Assembly: GCF_008001015.1 (NCBI RefSeq) | Contig: NZ_CP042862.1 | Span: 2,790,001 to 2,854,000, forward strand | Direction: 5' to 3' | Length of the DNA stretch: 64,000 nucleotides | DNA from: Serinicoccus profundi | GTDB lineage: Bacteria; Actinomycetota; Actinomycetes; Actinomycetales; Dermatophilaceae | Shown: piece after piece, positions 48,245-56,810 of the stretch | Position numbering within the stretch: the first letter of the stretch is position 1 | How the letters are laid out: every line of letters begins with the position of its first letter | Program-made: the position numbers and the translations under genes | Notes under the pieces: model-generated | What the model was told of the DNA's origin: nothing | Database searches by the model: none | What the model saw: only the letters and a program-made list of their open reading frames with translations

Positions 48245-49087
48245 ATGACCTCACGACACCACCACGGGGGCGGACCCGGCTTCGGCGGTTTCGGATCCTT
48301 CGACGCCGACCAGATCTTCGGCCCCGGCGGCCTGCTCGGGCAGGTCTTCGGGGGCCAGCAGGGCGGCCCCTTCGGCGGCCCGGGAGCCGGCTGGCCCGGC
48401 TCCGGACCGGGCGGCCGGCGCGGGGGCCCCTACGCCGGTCCGGGCCAGGACCATCGACGCGGCCCTGGGCCGGGTGGCCGCCGCGCCCGCCGCGGTGACG
48501 TCCGCAACGCCGTGCTGCACCTGCTCCAGCGCGAGCCGATGAACGGCTACCAGCTCATGCAGGAGATCGCGCAGAGCTCCGGCGGCGCGTGGCAGCCGAG
48601 CTCAGGTGCCATCTACCCCGCCCTCGCCCAGCTCGAGGACGAGGGCCTGGTCGAGCAGACCGAGGTCGAGGGGCGCCGCGCCTACCGGCTCACCGACACC
48701 GGCCGCCGCGCGGCGGCCGACCTGCCCCCGCAGGGCTGGGCCGGCGGCGAGGAGCCCGACGACCCGTGGGCCGCCGACCGGCAGGGTCGCCGAGGTCACC
48801 AGCGGGGCGGCGAGCGCTCCGCCCGGGCCGAGACCGGTGGGGGCGCGCGCCGCGGGTCCGCCGGCACCCTGTGGAAGGCGCTCGGCAGTGTCGCGATGGC
48901 GACCCAGGCCGTCGGGCAGTCCGGGCAGGACGACCTCAGCCAGCAGGCCGCCGAGCTGCTCGACCGCACCCGCCGCGACCTCTACCGCATGCTCGCCGAG
49001 GCCGAGATCGCCCGCGACGACGCCGACGACGCGGAGGCCGACGACGACGTCGACGAGATCACCGAGGGCGAGATCGTCGAGGACTGA
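48245..49087 (+). CDS. PadR-family transcriptional regulator with glycine-rich N-terminus
   Basis: A 280-residue protein. The first about 80 residues are Gly/Pro/Arg-rich with a HHH motif and probably disordered. The PadR winged helix is at about 83-160: RRGDVRNAVLHLLQREPMNG, YQLMQEIAQSSGGAWQPSSG, AIYPALAQLEDEGLVEQTEV, then GRRAYRLTDTGRRAA. The C-terminal part has a helix (QQAAELLDRTRRDLYRMLAE) and a highly acidic tail. PadR regulators usually respond to small aromatic or toxic compounds and control transporters; no such target is adjacent. GGAAAGGGGA precedes the ATG. Confidence 0.88.
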   Translation: MTSRHHHGGGPGFGGFGSFDADQIFGPGGLLGQVFGGQQGGPFGGPGAGWPGSGPGGRRGGPYAGPGQDHRRGPGPGGRRARRGDVRNAVLHLLQREPMNGYQLMQEIAQSSGGAWQPSSGAIYPALAQLEDEGLVEQTEVEGRRAYRLTDTGRRAAADLPPQGWAGGEEPDDPWAADRQGRRGHQRGGERSARAETGGGARRGSAGTLWKALGSVAMATQAVGQSGQDDLSQQAAELLDRTRRDLYRMLAEAEIARDDADDAEADDDVDEITEGEIVED

Positions 49088-49166
49088 CCGACCGATCGCG
49101 AGCGCAGCGAGCCTGATCTGTCGGAGCGGGAGGACGTCCGAGCGCAGCGAGGGCAGGTGAGGGGAA

Positions 49167-49190
49167 CCCGGGGGGCGCAAGCCCCCCGGG
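49167..49190 (+). terminator. Terminator between padR and lpdA
   Basis: Ten-base perfect arms CCCGGGGGGC and GCCCCCCGGG capped by the tetraloop GCAA, 20 bases before the lpdA start. The element GAGCGCAGCGAG occurs twice just before it (near 49099 and 49139). Confidence 0.7.
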
Positions 49191-49210
49191 GGTGGGCATA
49201 CTGTGGTCTC

Positions 49211-50611
49211 ATGGCCGATCACTATGACGTTGTTGTCCTGGGCGCCGGTCCTGGCGGGTATGTCGCGGCGATCCGCGCCTCCCAGCTGGGCAAGAAGGTC
49301 GCCGTCGTCGAGAAGAAGTACTGGGGCGGTGTCTGCCTCAACGTCGGGTGCATCCCGTCCAAGGCGTTGATCAAGAACGCCGAGCTCTCCCACCTGCTGC
49401 AGCACGACAAGGCGAAGTACGGCATCGAGGGCGAGGCCACCATGGCCTACGCGCCCACCCACCAGCGCTCCCGCAAGGTGAGCGCGGGGATCGTCAAGGG
49501 CGTCCACTTCCTCATGAAGAAGAACAAGATCACCGAGGTGGACGGCTGGGGCACCCTCACCTCGGCGACCTCGATGGACGTCACGGCCGATGACGGCAGC
49601 ACCCACCAGCTGACCTTCGACGACCTGATCCTGGCGACCGGCTCGGTGACCAAGATGCTGCCGGGCGTCGAGGTGAGCAAGAACGTCGTCACCTACGAGG
49701 AGCAGATCCTCGACGAGGAGCTGCCCGGCTCGCTCATCATCGCGGGGTCCGGCGCGATCGGCGTGGAGTTCGCCTACGTCATGGCCAACTTCGGCGTCGA
49801 CGTCACCATCGTGGAGTTCCTCGATCGGATCGTGCCGCTGGAGGAGCCGGAGATCTCCAAGGCCCTGGCCAAGGAGTACAAGAAGCTCGGCGTCAAGGTC
49901 ATGACGAGCACCAAGGTCGAGAATGTCGAGGACACCGGTGAGGGCGTCAAGGTCACGGTGACCCCGGCCGACGGCGGCGACTCCCAGACGCTGGAGGCCG
50001 ACAAGCTGCTCTCCGCGATCGGCTTCGCCCCCCGCACCGAGGGCTTCGGCCTGGAGAGCATCGGCGTGGAGCTCACCGACCGCGGCGCGATCGCCATCGA
50101 CGACTACATGCGCACCAACGTCGACCACGTGTATGCCATCGGCGACGTCACCGCCAAGCTCATGCTCGCGCACGTCGCCGAGGCGCAGGGCATCATCGCC
50201 GCGGAGACCCTGGCCGGGGCCGAGACGATGCCCCTGGACTACACCTTCATCCCCCGGGCGACCTACTGCCACCCGCAGATCGCCTCGATGGGCATGACCG
50301 AGCAGGCCGCCAAGGACGCCGGGCACGAGGTCAAGACCGCGCAGTTCCCGTTCTCCGCCAACGGCAAGGCGATGGGTCTGGGCGACGGTGTCGGCTTCGT
50401 CAAGGTCATCGCCGACGCGACGTACAACGAGATCCTCGGCGCGCACCTCATCGGCCCGGACGTCACCGAGCTGCTGCCGGTCCTCAACCTCGCGCAGACG
50501 TGGGACCTCACCGCCGATGAGATGTCGCGCATCGTCTTCGCGCACCCGACCCTGGGCGAGGCCGTCAAGGAGGCCGTGCACGGCATCGCCGGGCACATGA
50601 TCAACCTCTGA
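49211..50611 (+). CDS. lpdA: Dihydrolipoyl dehydrogenase
   Basis: A 466-residue flavoprotein, the E3 component of 2-oxo acid dehydrogenase complexes. FAD motif [15 protein letters not shown] (7-21), redox-active disulfide Cys42-Cys47 in [16 protein letters not shown] motif [13 protein letters not shown] (about 177), second FAD contact VYAIGDVTA, and the dimer-interface active base His-Glu in [16 protein letters not shown] at the C-terminus. TACTGT six bases before the ATG fits a leaderless start, and no ribosome site is visible. No E1/E2 genes are adjacent, so it may serve several complexes. Confidence 0.95.
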   Translation: MADHYDVVVLGAGPGGYVAAIRASQLGKKVAVVEKKYWGGVCLNVGCIPSKALIKNAELSHLLQHDKAKYGIEGEATMAYAPTHQRSRKVSAGIVKGVHFLMKKNKITEVDGWGTLTSATSMDVTADDGSTHQLTFDDLILATGSVTKMLPGVEVSKNVVTYEEQILDEELPGSLIIAGSGAIGVEFAYVMANFGVDVTIVEFLDRIVPLEEPEISKALAKEYKKLGVKVMTSTKVENVEDTGEGVKVTVTPADGGDSQTLEADKLLSAIGFAPRTEGFGLESIGVELTDRGAIAIDDYMRTNVDHVYAIGDVTAKLMLAHVAEAQGIIAAETLAGAETMPLDYTFIPRATYCHPQIASMGMTEQAAKDAGHEVKTAQFPFSANGKAMGLGDGVGFVKVIADATYNEILGAHLIGPDVTELLPVLNLAQTWDLTADEMSRIVFAHPTLGEAVKEAVHGIAGHMINL

Positions 50612-50633
50612 TCGCCCGCTGAGCCCGCCGCCG

Positions 50634-52166
50634 GTGGCTGCCCGCTGGAGCATCGGCCGCGCGGCGGTGCTCGTCGCCGGTCTCACCGGCGTCTCGACGC
50701 TGCTCGGCTTCGTCCGCGACGCCGTCATCGCGGCGGTCTACGGCGCGGGCGCGCAGCTGGACGCCTACTTCGTCGCCCTGGGGCTGTCCAATATCGTCCT
50801 CGGGCTGCTCGGCACGTCGCTGACGCGGGCGTCCACGCCGGTGCTCTCCCGCGAGGCCGACGGCGAGGAGGTATGCCGAGGCCACCGCACCTTCGACACC
50901 GTCCTCACCCTGGCGGTCGTCGCCATCGGGGTCCTCAGCGTGGTGCTGGGGCTCGCCGCGGCGCCGGTGTCGCGGGTGCTTGCCCCCGGCTTCGACGGCG
51001 AGGCCGCCGACCTGCTGGTGCTGCTGACCCGGATCGTCCTGGTGACGACGGTGCTCGTCGCGGCGACCGACCTGCTCGTGGCGCTGGCCCAGGCGCACGG
51101 CGTCTTCCGCTGGGGCGGGCTCCAGGGGGTGCCGTTCAACCTCGTGATGATCGCCGCCGCGGGGCTGCTGGGCCCGCACCTGGGTGTCGTCGCCCTGGCG
51201 GTGGGCTTCGTCGTGGGCTCGCTCGCCCGGTTGGCGCTGCAGGTCGTGCCCGTCGTCCAGCACCGATGGCGGGTGCGCCCGGCGCTGGACCTCCGGGCCC
51301 CGGGGGTGCGCGAGATCGGGGGGCTGCTGCCGCCCCTGCTCCTCGGTCAGGCGCTGCTCAACGTCAACACGCTCGTGGACCGGGCCGTGGCCTCGACCGT
51401 CGGGGAGGGCGCTGTCTCGGCCGTCTTCCTCGGCTGGCGGCTGGTCAACCTGCCCGAGATGCTCGTCGTCGCCGCGCTGGTCGCGCCGCTCTACCCCGCG
51501 ATGTCCGCGGCGGCAGGGGCGCAGGACCTCGACCGGCTCCGCGAGCTGGTCCACCGGGGCTTGGCGGTGTCGCTGACCCTCCTCGCCCCCATCGCCGTGG
51601 TCCTGCTCGCCGCGCCGCAGCAGGTGATGACCCTGGCCTTCGGTCGCGGTGCCTTCGACGAGGAAGCGGTGCGGGTCACCGCGGTGGCCGTGGTGTGCTT
51701 CCTGCCCGGGCTCCTCGCCCTCGCCTGCCGCCAGGTGCTCGTGAGCGCCTGCTACGCGGTGGGCGACACCCGTGGGCCGGTCGCGATCGGGGTGGTCGCG
51801 ATGGTCGTCAACGTCGTGGGTGACCTCACGCTGGCACCGATCTTCGGGGTGGCTGGGATCGTCGCGGCGACCTCGGCCTCCCTGCTCGTGGCAGCCGTGC
51901 TCACCGGGTGGCTCGCGGCCCGTCGGCACGCGTTGGTGCCGCTGCGCCGGACGCTGCCGCTGCTAGGCCGCACCGCGGCGGCGGCGATCGGAGCGGGTGT
52001 CCTCACGTGGTATGCCGTGCGTCTCGTCGGCCCCGAACACGCCTGGTCCGGCGCCGCGCTGGCGCTCGCCGTGGCCGCCGTGTCCTACCAGCTCGCCCTC
52101 GCCCTGCTCCGTGCCCCCGAACGCCTCGTCCCACTCCAGGTCCTGCAGCAGGTGCGGCGCCGGTGA
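50634..52166 (+). CDS. MurJ/MviN-family lipid flippase
   Basis: A 510-residue multidrug/oligosaccharide-lipid/polysaccharide (MOP) exporter with about 14 hydrophobic segments. GVSTLLGFVRDAVIAAVYGAGAQ-type TM1 with Arg and Asp, DAYFVALGLSNIVLGLLG, and the mid-protein NTLVDRAVASTVGEGAVSAV and TLAFGRGAFDEEAV are MurJ hallmarks. Members flip lipid II or other undecaprenyl-linked sugars. The GTG at 50634 lies 22 bases after lpdA. Its 3' end overlaps the convergent ATP-grasp gene by 204 bases; the shared stretch still encodes its last two helices. Confidence 0.87.
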   Translation: MAARWSIGRAAVLVAGLTGVSTLLGFVRDAVIAAVYGAGAQLDAYFVALGLSNIVLGLLGTSLTRASTPVLSREADGEEVCRGHRTFDTVLTLAVVAIGVLSVVLGLAAAPVSRVLAPGFDGEAADLLVLLTRIVLVTTVLVAATDLLVALAQAHGVFRWGGLQGVPFNLVMIAAAGLLGPHLGVVALAVGFVVGSLARLALQVVPVVQHRWRVRPALDLRAPGVREIGGLLPPLLLGQALLNVNTLVDRAVASTVGEGAVSAVFLGWRLVNLPEMLVVAALVAPLYPAMSAAAGAQDLDRLRELVHRGLAVSLTLLAPIAVVLLAAPQQVMTLAFGRGAFDEEAVRVTAVAVVCFLPGLLALACRQVLVSACYAVGDTRGPVAIGVVAMVVNVVGDLTLAPIFGVAGIVAATSASLLVAAVLTGWLAARRHALVPLRRTLPLLGRTAAAAIGAGVLTWYAVRLVGPEHAWSGAALALAVAAVSYQLALALLRAPERLVPLQVLQQVRRR

Positions 52167-53348
52167 GGGCACCGCCACGGGCTCGCGGGGTCCGCGGGGC
52201 TCGCGGGTGAGCTTGCCGGCCATGAGGTGCAGCACGGGGCCGGGGTCGCCGAGGGCCGCCAGGCTGTGCCGCGACCGCGACGCCCACCAGAGGCTGCCCG
52301 CGACGTCCCGGGCCGCTCCCCCGCGACGCTCCTGCCGCGCCCGGCGCAGGTCCCCCGCGAGCCACTGGTAGCGGACCCCAGCACGCCCGTCGCCGAGCTC
52401 GGGCACCGGACCACCGCTCACGGCGCGCAACCCCGCCTCCACGAGACCGGGCCGGGCCCGCTCGCTCAGCGCGAGCGAACCGAAGAAACGGCCGTTCAGG
52501 TCGATGAGCCGGTGCGTCCCGGCGACGTCGACGAGGAACTGCAGCTCGACCAACCCGACCCATCCCAGGCAGCGCAGGAGCTCCTCGCACCGTGCGGCCA
52601 GCTCGGGGTCGACCGGCACGGTCACGGCCCGCGCCGAGGCTCCGGCGGGGGTCGGGAAGAGACGCGGCGAGACCTGCTGGACCCGCCCGAGCAGCTTTCC
52701 GGAGTGCATGACCCCGATGACGGCGGCCAGGTGACCCTCGACCGGCTCCTGCAGGACGGGCTGGTCCTCCGAGCCGCCGAAGGCCCGCAGGTGCTCGACC
52801 AGCTGCGTCCTGGTCGAGCAGATGGTCGTCTCGATCCGGTGCGTGCGGCTCTGCTCGGGCGACCAGTGCCAGCGGTTCTTGACCACGACGGGCAGGGCGA
52901 CGTCCGGGCACTCCCCCGGCGTGGGCGCCGAGGTCACCGGGGCGTCGAGACCGGCCTGCACCGCGAGGTCGGAGAGCACGAGCTTGTCCATCGCCGCGGT
53001 GACGACGCGGGCCGGCGGATGGGCGACCGTGACCCCGAGCCGGTCGCGGTGGTGCGACAGCGCCGCCATCCAGTCGTCCCCGGCGCCGATGACGACGGCA
53101 TACCCTCCCTCGCGGGCGGCGCGGCGCACCCCCTCGACGAAGACTCCCTGGTCACCGGTCGGCCGTGGGACCAGGACGGTGCGGTCGACGGCGCGCGAGG
53201 CGCCCAGCAGCCCGGCGCCGGGTCGGGACGACCCTGCCCCGACCCGCCAGCCGGCGCGCCGCAGGGCGCGGGCGGCGGTCACGGCTCCCCGGTCACGGGT
53301 GTGCGCGAGGATGAGCACCGACGCGGAGGAGCTCCCGGCGGTGGACAT
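51963..53348 (-). CDS. ATP-grasp domain protein
   Basis: A 461-residue ATP-grasp enzyme of the carboxylate-amine ligase type. The N-terminal domain starts SASVLILAHTRDRGAVTAARAL; the ATP-grasp region has MDKLVLSDLAVQAGLDAPVT, LPVVVKNRW (ATP Lys), DQPVLQEPVEGHLAAVIGVM (hinge) and LVELQFLVD then HRLIDLNGRFFGSL (metal Glu/Asn). The acceptor is unknown. The C-terminal about 68 residues, rich in Gly/Arg/Glu, are encoded opposite the murJ-like 3' end and look like read-through. The ATG at 53348 has TACCGT seven bases upstream (53361-53356), so probably leaderless. Confidence 0.78.
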   Translation of the reverse strand: MSTAGSSSASVLILAHTRDRGAVTAARALRRAGWRVGAGSSRPGAGLLGASRAVDRTVLVPRPTGDQGVFVEGVRRAAREGGYAVVIGAGDDWMAALSHHRDRLGVTVAHPPARVVTAAMDKLVLSDLAVQAGLDAPVTSAPTPGECPDVALPVVVKNRWHWSPEQSRTHRIETTICSTRTQLVEHLRAFGGSEDQPVLQEPVEGHLAAVIGVMHSGKLLGRVQQVSPRLFPTPAGASARAVTVPVDPELAARCEELLRCLGWVGLVELQFLVDVAGTHRLIDLNGRFFGSLALSERARPGLVEAGLRAVSGGPVPELGDGRAGVRYQWLAGDLRRARQERRGGAARDVAGSLWWASRSRHSLAALGDPGPVLHLMAGKLTREPRGPREPVAVPSPAPHLLQDLEWDEAFGGTEQGEGELVGHGGHGERQRGAGPGVFGADETHGIPREDTRSDRRRRGAA

Positions 53349-53482
53349 GGGGGACACGGTATGCCGCGACCGCGCCGATGCGGGGGAGAATCGCCGCCGC
53401 GGCGCGAGGGGGGATATCCCCCGCCCCGGTCCGGGAGTCTGCTCCGATGTCCCGGCCGCCCTCGGACGGCACGCTGGAGGAC

Positions 53483-53995
53483 ATGAACGAGAACCCCAGC
53501 GCCGCCCCAGCCACCGACCTTCCGCTCCTCCCCCAGCCCCGGCCCGAGCAGGAGCACGGCTCCTCCGCCCTGGACGGCGTGTATGCCGCCCTGCGCCGCC
53601 TCCCCGCCCGCCGCACCGACGACGCGGTCCTGGGTGGCATCTGCGCCACCATCGCCGACCGGCTCGGTGTCGCGCCCATCGCGGTCCGCGCCGCGGCCGT
53701 CCTCGTGGCCCTGCTGGGCGGCGTGGGGGTGGGGATCTACCTCATCGCCTGGACGCTCATGCCCGACCGCTCCGGCCGGACCCACCTCGAGGGTGGCCTG
53801 CGGCACGGCCGCGGCCGCTCCCTCCTCGTGCTCGCCCTCGGCACCTTCGCCGCGCTGGGCGTGCTCGGCGGTGGGCTGTCCTTCCTCGCCGCGATCCTGC
53901 CCGAGCTCATCGGCCTGGCCGCCCTGGCCGCCGTCGGCTACTGGGTCTGGACCCGGCTGGCCCGGCGCCAGCAGCGCGAGGACGCCGCCGCCTGA
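53483..53995 (+). CDS. PspC-domain membrane protein
   Basis: A 170-residue protein. A Pro-rich N-terminus is followed by a PspC domain (about 48-105: LRRLPARRTDDAVLGGICAT, then LGVAPIAVRAAAVLVALLGG and YLIAWTLMPD) and two C-terminal hydrophobic segments (LLVLALGTFAALGVLGGGLS, LIGLAALAAVGYWVW). PspC proteins are linked to phage-shock/envelope stress responses, often through a two-component system; none is adjacent. The ATG at 53483 follows GGAGGA. It is divergent from the ATP-grasp gene. Confidence 0.85.
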   Translation: MNENPSAAPATDLPLLPQPRPEQEHGSSALDGVYAALRRLPARRTDDAVLGGICATIADRLGVAPIAVRAAAVLVALLGGVGVGIYLIAWTLMPDRSGRTHLEGGLRHGRGRSLLVLALGTFAALGVLGGGLSFLAAILPELIGLAALAAVGYWVWTRLARRQQREDAAA

Positions 53996-54017
53996 GGAGG
54001 CAGGGACTCCTCCTCAG
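53992..54017 (+). terminator. Hairpin at the pspC stop
   Basis: CTGAGGAG (53992-53999, containing the stop codon) pairs with CTCCTCAG (54010-54017). First of two hairpins in the convergent gap. Confidence 0.5.
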
Positions 54018-54027
54018 CAGCGGCGGC

Positions 54028-54063
54028 GCGCCGGCCGGGTCCCCCCAGGGGGCCGGCCGGCGC
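54028..54063. terminator. Bidirectional terminator between pspC and GNAT gene
   Basis: Perfect 11-base arms GCGCCGGCCGG and CCGGCCGGCGC with a C/G-rich loop. It lies between converging genes and has no T-tract. Confidence 0.65.
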
Positions 54064-54082
54064 CGTCGTCGCATCGACGTCG

Positions 54083-54967
54083 TCATGGCGGTCGCCGCAC
54101 TATCCACTGCTCCTGGACGAGGGAGAAGCCGCAGCGGGTGAGCACCCGTGCCGACACCGAACCGACCGACGCGGTGGCGCCGACGAGGTCGCACCCGGCC
54201 ATGACGGCGAGCTTGAGGCGGTGTCGGACAAGGGCGGTCTGGATGCCGCGGCGCCGAGCCGACGGGAGAGTTGCGGCCGCGCCGAGCCATCCCGTCCGTG
54301 CCCCGGCAGTGCCGACGACCGACAGGGAGCCGCAACCGACCGGCTGCCCCTCGAGGAGCGCCACCAGCTGGGTGGTCCCGGGGGCGTGGCGGTCCGCTGC
54401 CATGAACTCATCACTCGTGCCGCGGTCCGCCCCGGCGGCCAGTGCCTCGGCGATCATCACGTCAGCGGCGTGGGCGGCTCGGTGGACGTCGTCACCGACC
54501 TGCTCGATCTCGAGAAGGCGGTCAGCGGGGAGGACGGCTGGATCCATCGCCACGGGGGCGCGGGGGTCCACCGCGAACATCGACCTGCACGAGAGGGGGA
54601 CGAAGCCCGCTGCGCCGAGCGCGGCGATCGTCGCTGTCGGGGCCCAGGAGGACAGCTGCACCTCGGCGGGCAGACCGGCGTCGCCGTAGTGCCGCACGAG
54701 GGCAGCGACATCGTCGGGGCTGAGCTCGTCGAGCGTCACCCCCACGGCACGGTTGACATACCTGCGCGGGCCGCTGATCACCAGACGTCCGCCGCCGAAG
54801 GGCACGGCCGTCGGGACGGGGTCGGTGCACCCCGTCTCGACCAGTGCCTCGACCAGGGCGAGAACGGTCGCCGACTCCGCCCTCTCCAAGCGTTCGATCA
54901 CACCGCGGTGGACCATCGCCAGCCCGGGAGACACGCGACCCCCTGCTCCGCACGACCCCTCACGCAT
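54083..54967 (-). CDS. GNAT-family N-acetyltransferase
   Basis: A 294-residue protein. The N-terminal half has little similarity to known folds (ALVEALVETGCTDPVPTAVP, then GVTLDELSPDDVAALVRHYG). The C-terminal GNAT domain (about 195-290) has TQLVALLEGQPVGCGSLSVV, WLGAAATLPSARRRGIQTAL (acetyl-CoA loop R-x-x-G-I/A) and AGCDLVGATASVGSVSARVL. It resembles actinobacterial two-part acetyltransferases. The ATG at 54967 overlaps the coiled-coil gene by eight bases and has GAGGAG upstream. Substrate unknown. Confidence 0.78.
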   Translation of the reverse strand: MREGSCGAGGRVSPGLAMVHRGVIERLERAESATVLALVEALVETGCTDPVPTAVPFGGGRLVISGPRRYVNRAVGVTLDELSPDDVAALVRHYGDAGLPAEVQLSSWAPTATIAALGAAGFVPLSCRSMFAVDPRAPVAMDPAVLPADRLLEIEQVGDDVHRAAHAADVMIAEALAAGADRGTSDEFMAADRHAPGTTQLVALLEGQPVGCGSLSVVGTAGARTGWLGAAATLPSARRRGIQTALVRHRLKLAVMAGCDLVGATASVGSVSARVLTRCGFSLVQEQWIVRRPP

Positions 54968-55880
54968 CTGCCAGCTCCTCGCGCAGCCGGAGCAGCTCCT
55001 CGAGGAGCGCCTCGGCCTCGACCACGACCCGCGTCCTCCAGGCCTGTGCCTGCGCCATCTGCTCCGCCAACGCGTCGGCGTACAGCGGCGTGTAGATGGA
55101 GGCGGACCGGGCGGGGAAGCCCTCGAGGTCCGGCAGCGCGAGGTCGGGCAGCGAGGACGCCTCGACCTCCTCCCCGACGCGCAGCACGGCCTCGTCGGCC
55201 GCCGCGAGGGGCCCTCGGACCTGCCCGAGCATGTCCGCCCAGTAGAACGCACCGTGGGGGTCCGCCGCCGCGACGGTGACGTCGATCCCGGCCGCGATGA
55301 CCTCGATGCGGCGGGACAGGCGGGTGAGGTCCTTGAGCAGCGCACGGGCGGAGGGGATGAGCGCCGCGACCTCGGCACGCCGGGTGATGGCCAGCTGCCG
55401 CTGCTCGGCCCAGGTGACCACCTCCTCGTCGCCGGGCGAGGACCCTCCGGCCAGCACGCCCGACCCACCGGCGCGTGCCGCGAGCACCAGGTCGGCGAGC
55501 GCCTCCTGGTAGGGCGTCTCCGCGTCGCCAAGGGCGGCGATGTCTCCGTCCAGCTGGTCGGCCTCGACCGCGAGGGTGCTCAGGCGTGCCCGGATCTCCT
55601 CGACGCGCTCGGCCGCCTCCTCCACCTCGGCGAGCTCGCGCGCCCGGCGCTCGTCCAGCGAGCCGTCCCAGGAGGCGAGCATCCGGGTGAGACCCCGGCG
55701 GTCCAGCCGCTCCACGTCGGCCCGTTGCGCGTCGAGGGCGGCCTGCCGCTCGGCGAGCAACAACCGGTCGCGGTCGATGCGCGGCTGCAGCCGCTCCCGG
55801 GAGAGCCGCAGCCGCCGGGCGCGGGCGCGCGCGTCCTCACGCTGCAGCACCCGCTCCCGCAGCTCCTCGAGGTCAGCCAT
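54960..55880 (-). CDS. Coiled-coil protein of unknown function
   Basis: A 306-residue, mostly helical protein. The first about 125 residues are a charged coiled coil (ELRERVLQREDARARARRLR; ARELAEVEEAAERVEEIRAR), with a second helical part after a Gly-rich break near 145 and a third at the C-terminus (EALLEELLRLREELADA). No transmembrane segment. No family recognised. It lies between a small membrane protein gene and the GNAT gene, all on the same strand with short spacing or overlap. Confidence 0.7.
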   Translation of the reverse strand: MADLEELRERVLQREDARARARRLRLSRERLQPRIDRDRLLLAERQAALDAQRADVERLDRRGLTRMLASWDGSLDERRARELAEVEEAAERVEEIRARLSTLAVEADQLDGDIAALGDAETPYQEALADLVLAARAGGSGVLAGGSSPGDEEVVTWAEQRQLAITRRAEVAALIPSARALLKDLTRLSRRIEVIAAGIDVTVAAADPHGAFYWADMLGQVRGPLAAADEAVLRVGEEVEASSLPDLALPDLEGFPARSASIYTPLYADALAEQMAQAQAWRTRVVVEAEALLEELLRLREELADA

Positions 55881-55915
55881 GGCGCACCGGACCCCGCTCC
55901 CTCATCGCCCGACGC

Positions 55916-56305
55916 TCATCCTTGCGTGGGTAGGACCTCGGACAGCTGCCGGGCGGCGAGCAGGCAGAGCACGCCACCGAAGGCGCTGAGCACCAGCCCC
56001 GGGCCCGGCAGCCACCCCTCGAAGCCGACGAGCCGCACGAGGTGCACTACCTGCCAGAGGGGCAGGCCCAGCGCCACGAGACCACAGAGCACGGACTGCA
56101 CGATGATGACCGTGCGGAGGCGGTGCGCCGGGACCAGTCCTCCGGCGAGGGCCAGCATCCCGGCGTAGACGACCCAGAGCCCCGCCCCCACGGCGCCGCT
56201 CACCGGCCCGGCATACGTGTAGACCCAGGGCAGGAAGCCGCCCAGGACCAGCATGCCGGCCGCCAGCAGGAGCCGCCCCTGGCCGGGGGCACGTCGGGAG
56301 CGCAT
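55916..56305 (-). CDS. Small four-helix membrane protein
   Basis: A 129-residue protein with four hydrophobic segments: LLLAAGMLVLGGFLPWVYTY, AVGAGLWVVYAGMLALAGGL, TVIIVQSVLCGLVALGLPLW and GPGLVLSAFGGVLCLLAARQ. I do not recognise a family. It is the first of three same-strand genes (35 bases before the coiled-coil gene). The start at 56305 was chosen because the protein then begins with a short basic leader (MRSRRAPGQGR) before the first helix. Confidence 0.72.
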   Translation of the reverse strand: MRSRRAPGQGRLLLAAGMLVLGGFLPWVYTYAGPVSGAVGAGLWVVYAGMLALAGGLVPAHRLRTVIIVQSVLCGLVALGLPLWQVVHLVRLVGFEGWLPGPGLVLSAFGGVLCLLAARQLSEVLPTQG

Positions 56306-56528
56306 GAGCGGCACTGTATGCCACGCCTCCCTGCGCGCAGCCCGTCCTGCGGCCCGACGGCTACCGCGCAGAGATCTCGCGCCGCCACTCGTCGCCGTCG
56401 CCCCGCCGCTCGCCGCACAGCCGCCACCGTTCGGCGCACCGCGGCGCCGCTGTGCTTGCCCCCGTGTCGCGGCCTCGTGTTCGGTGGGCGGTGCTGGCCC
56501 CATCCGTCCCGCAGAGCAAGGAGGCTCC

Positions 56529-56806
<278 letters not shown>

Positions 56807-56810
<4 letters not shown>

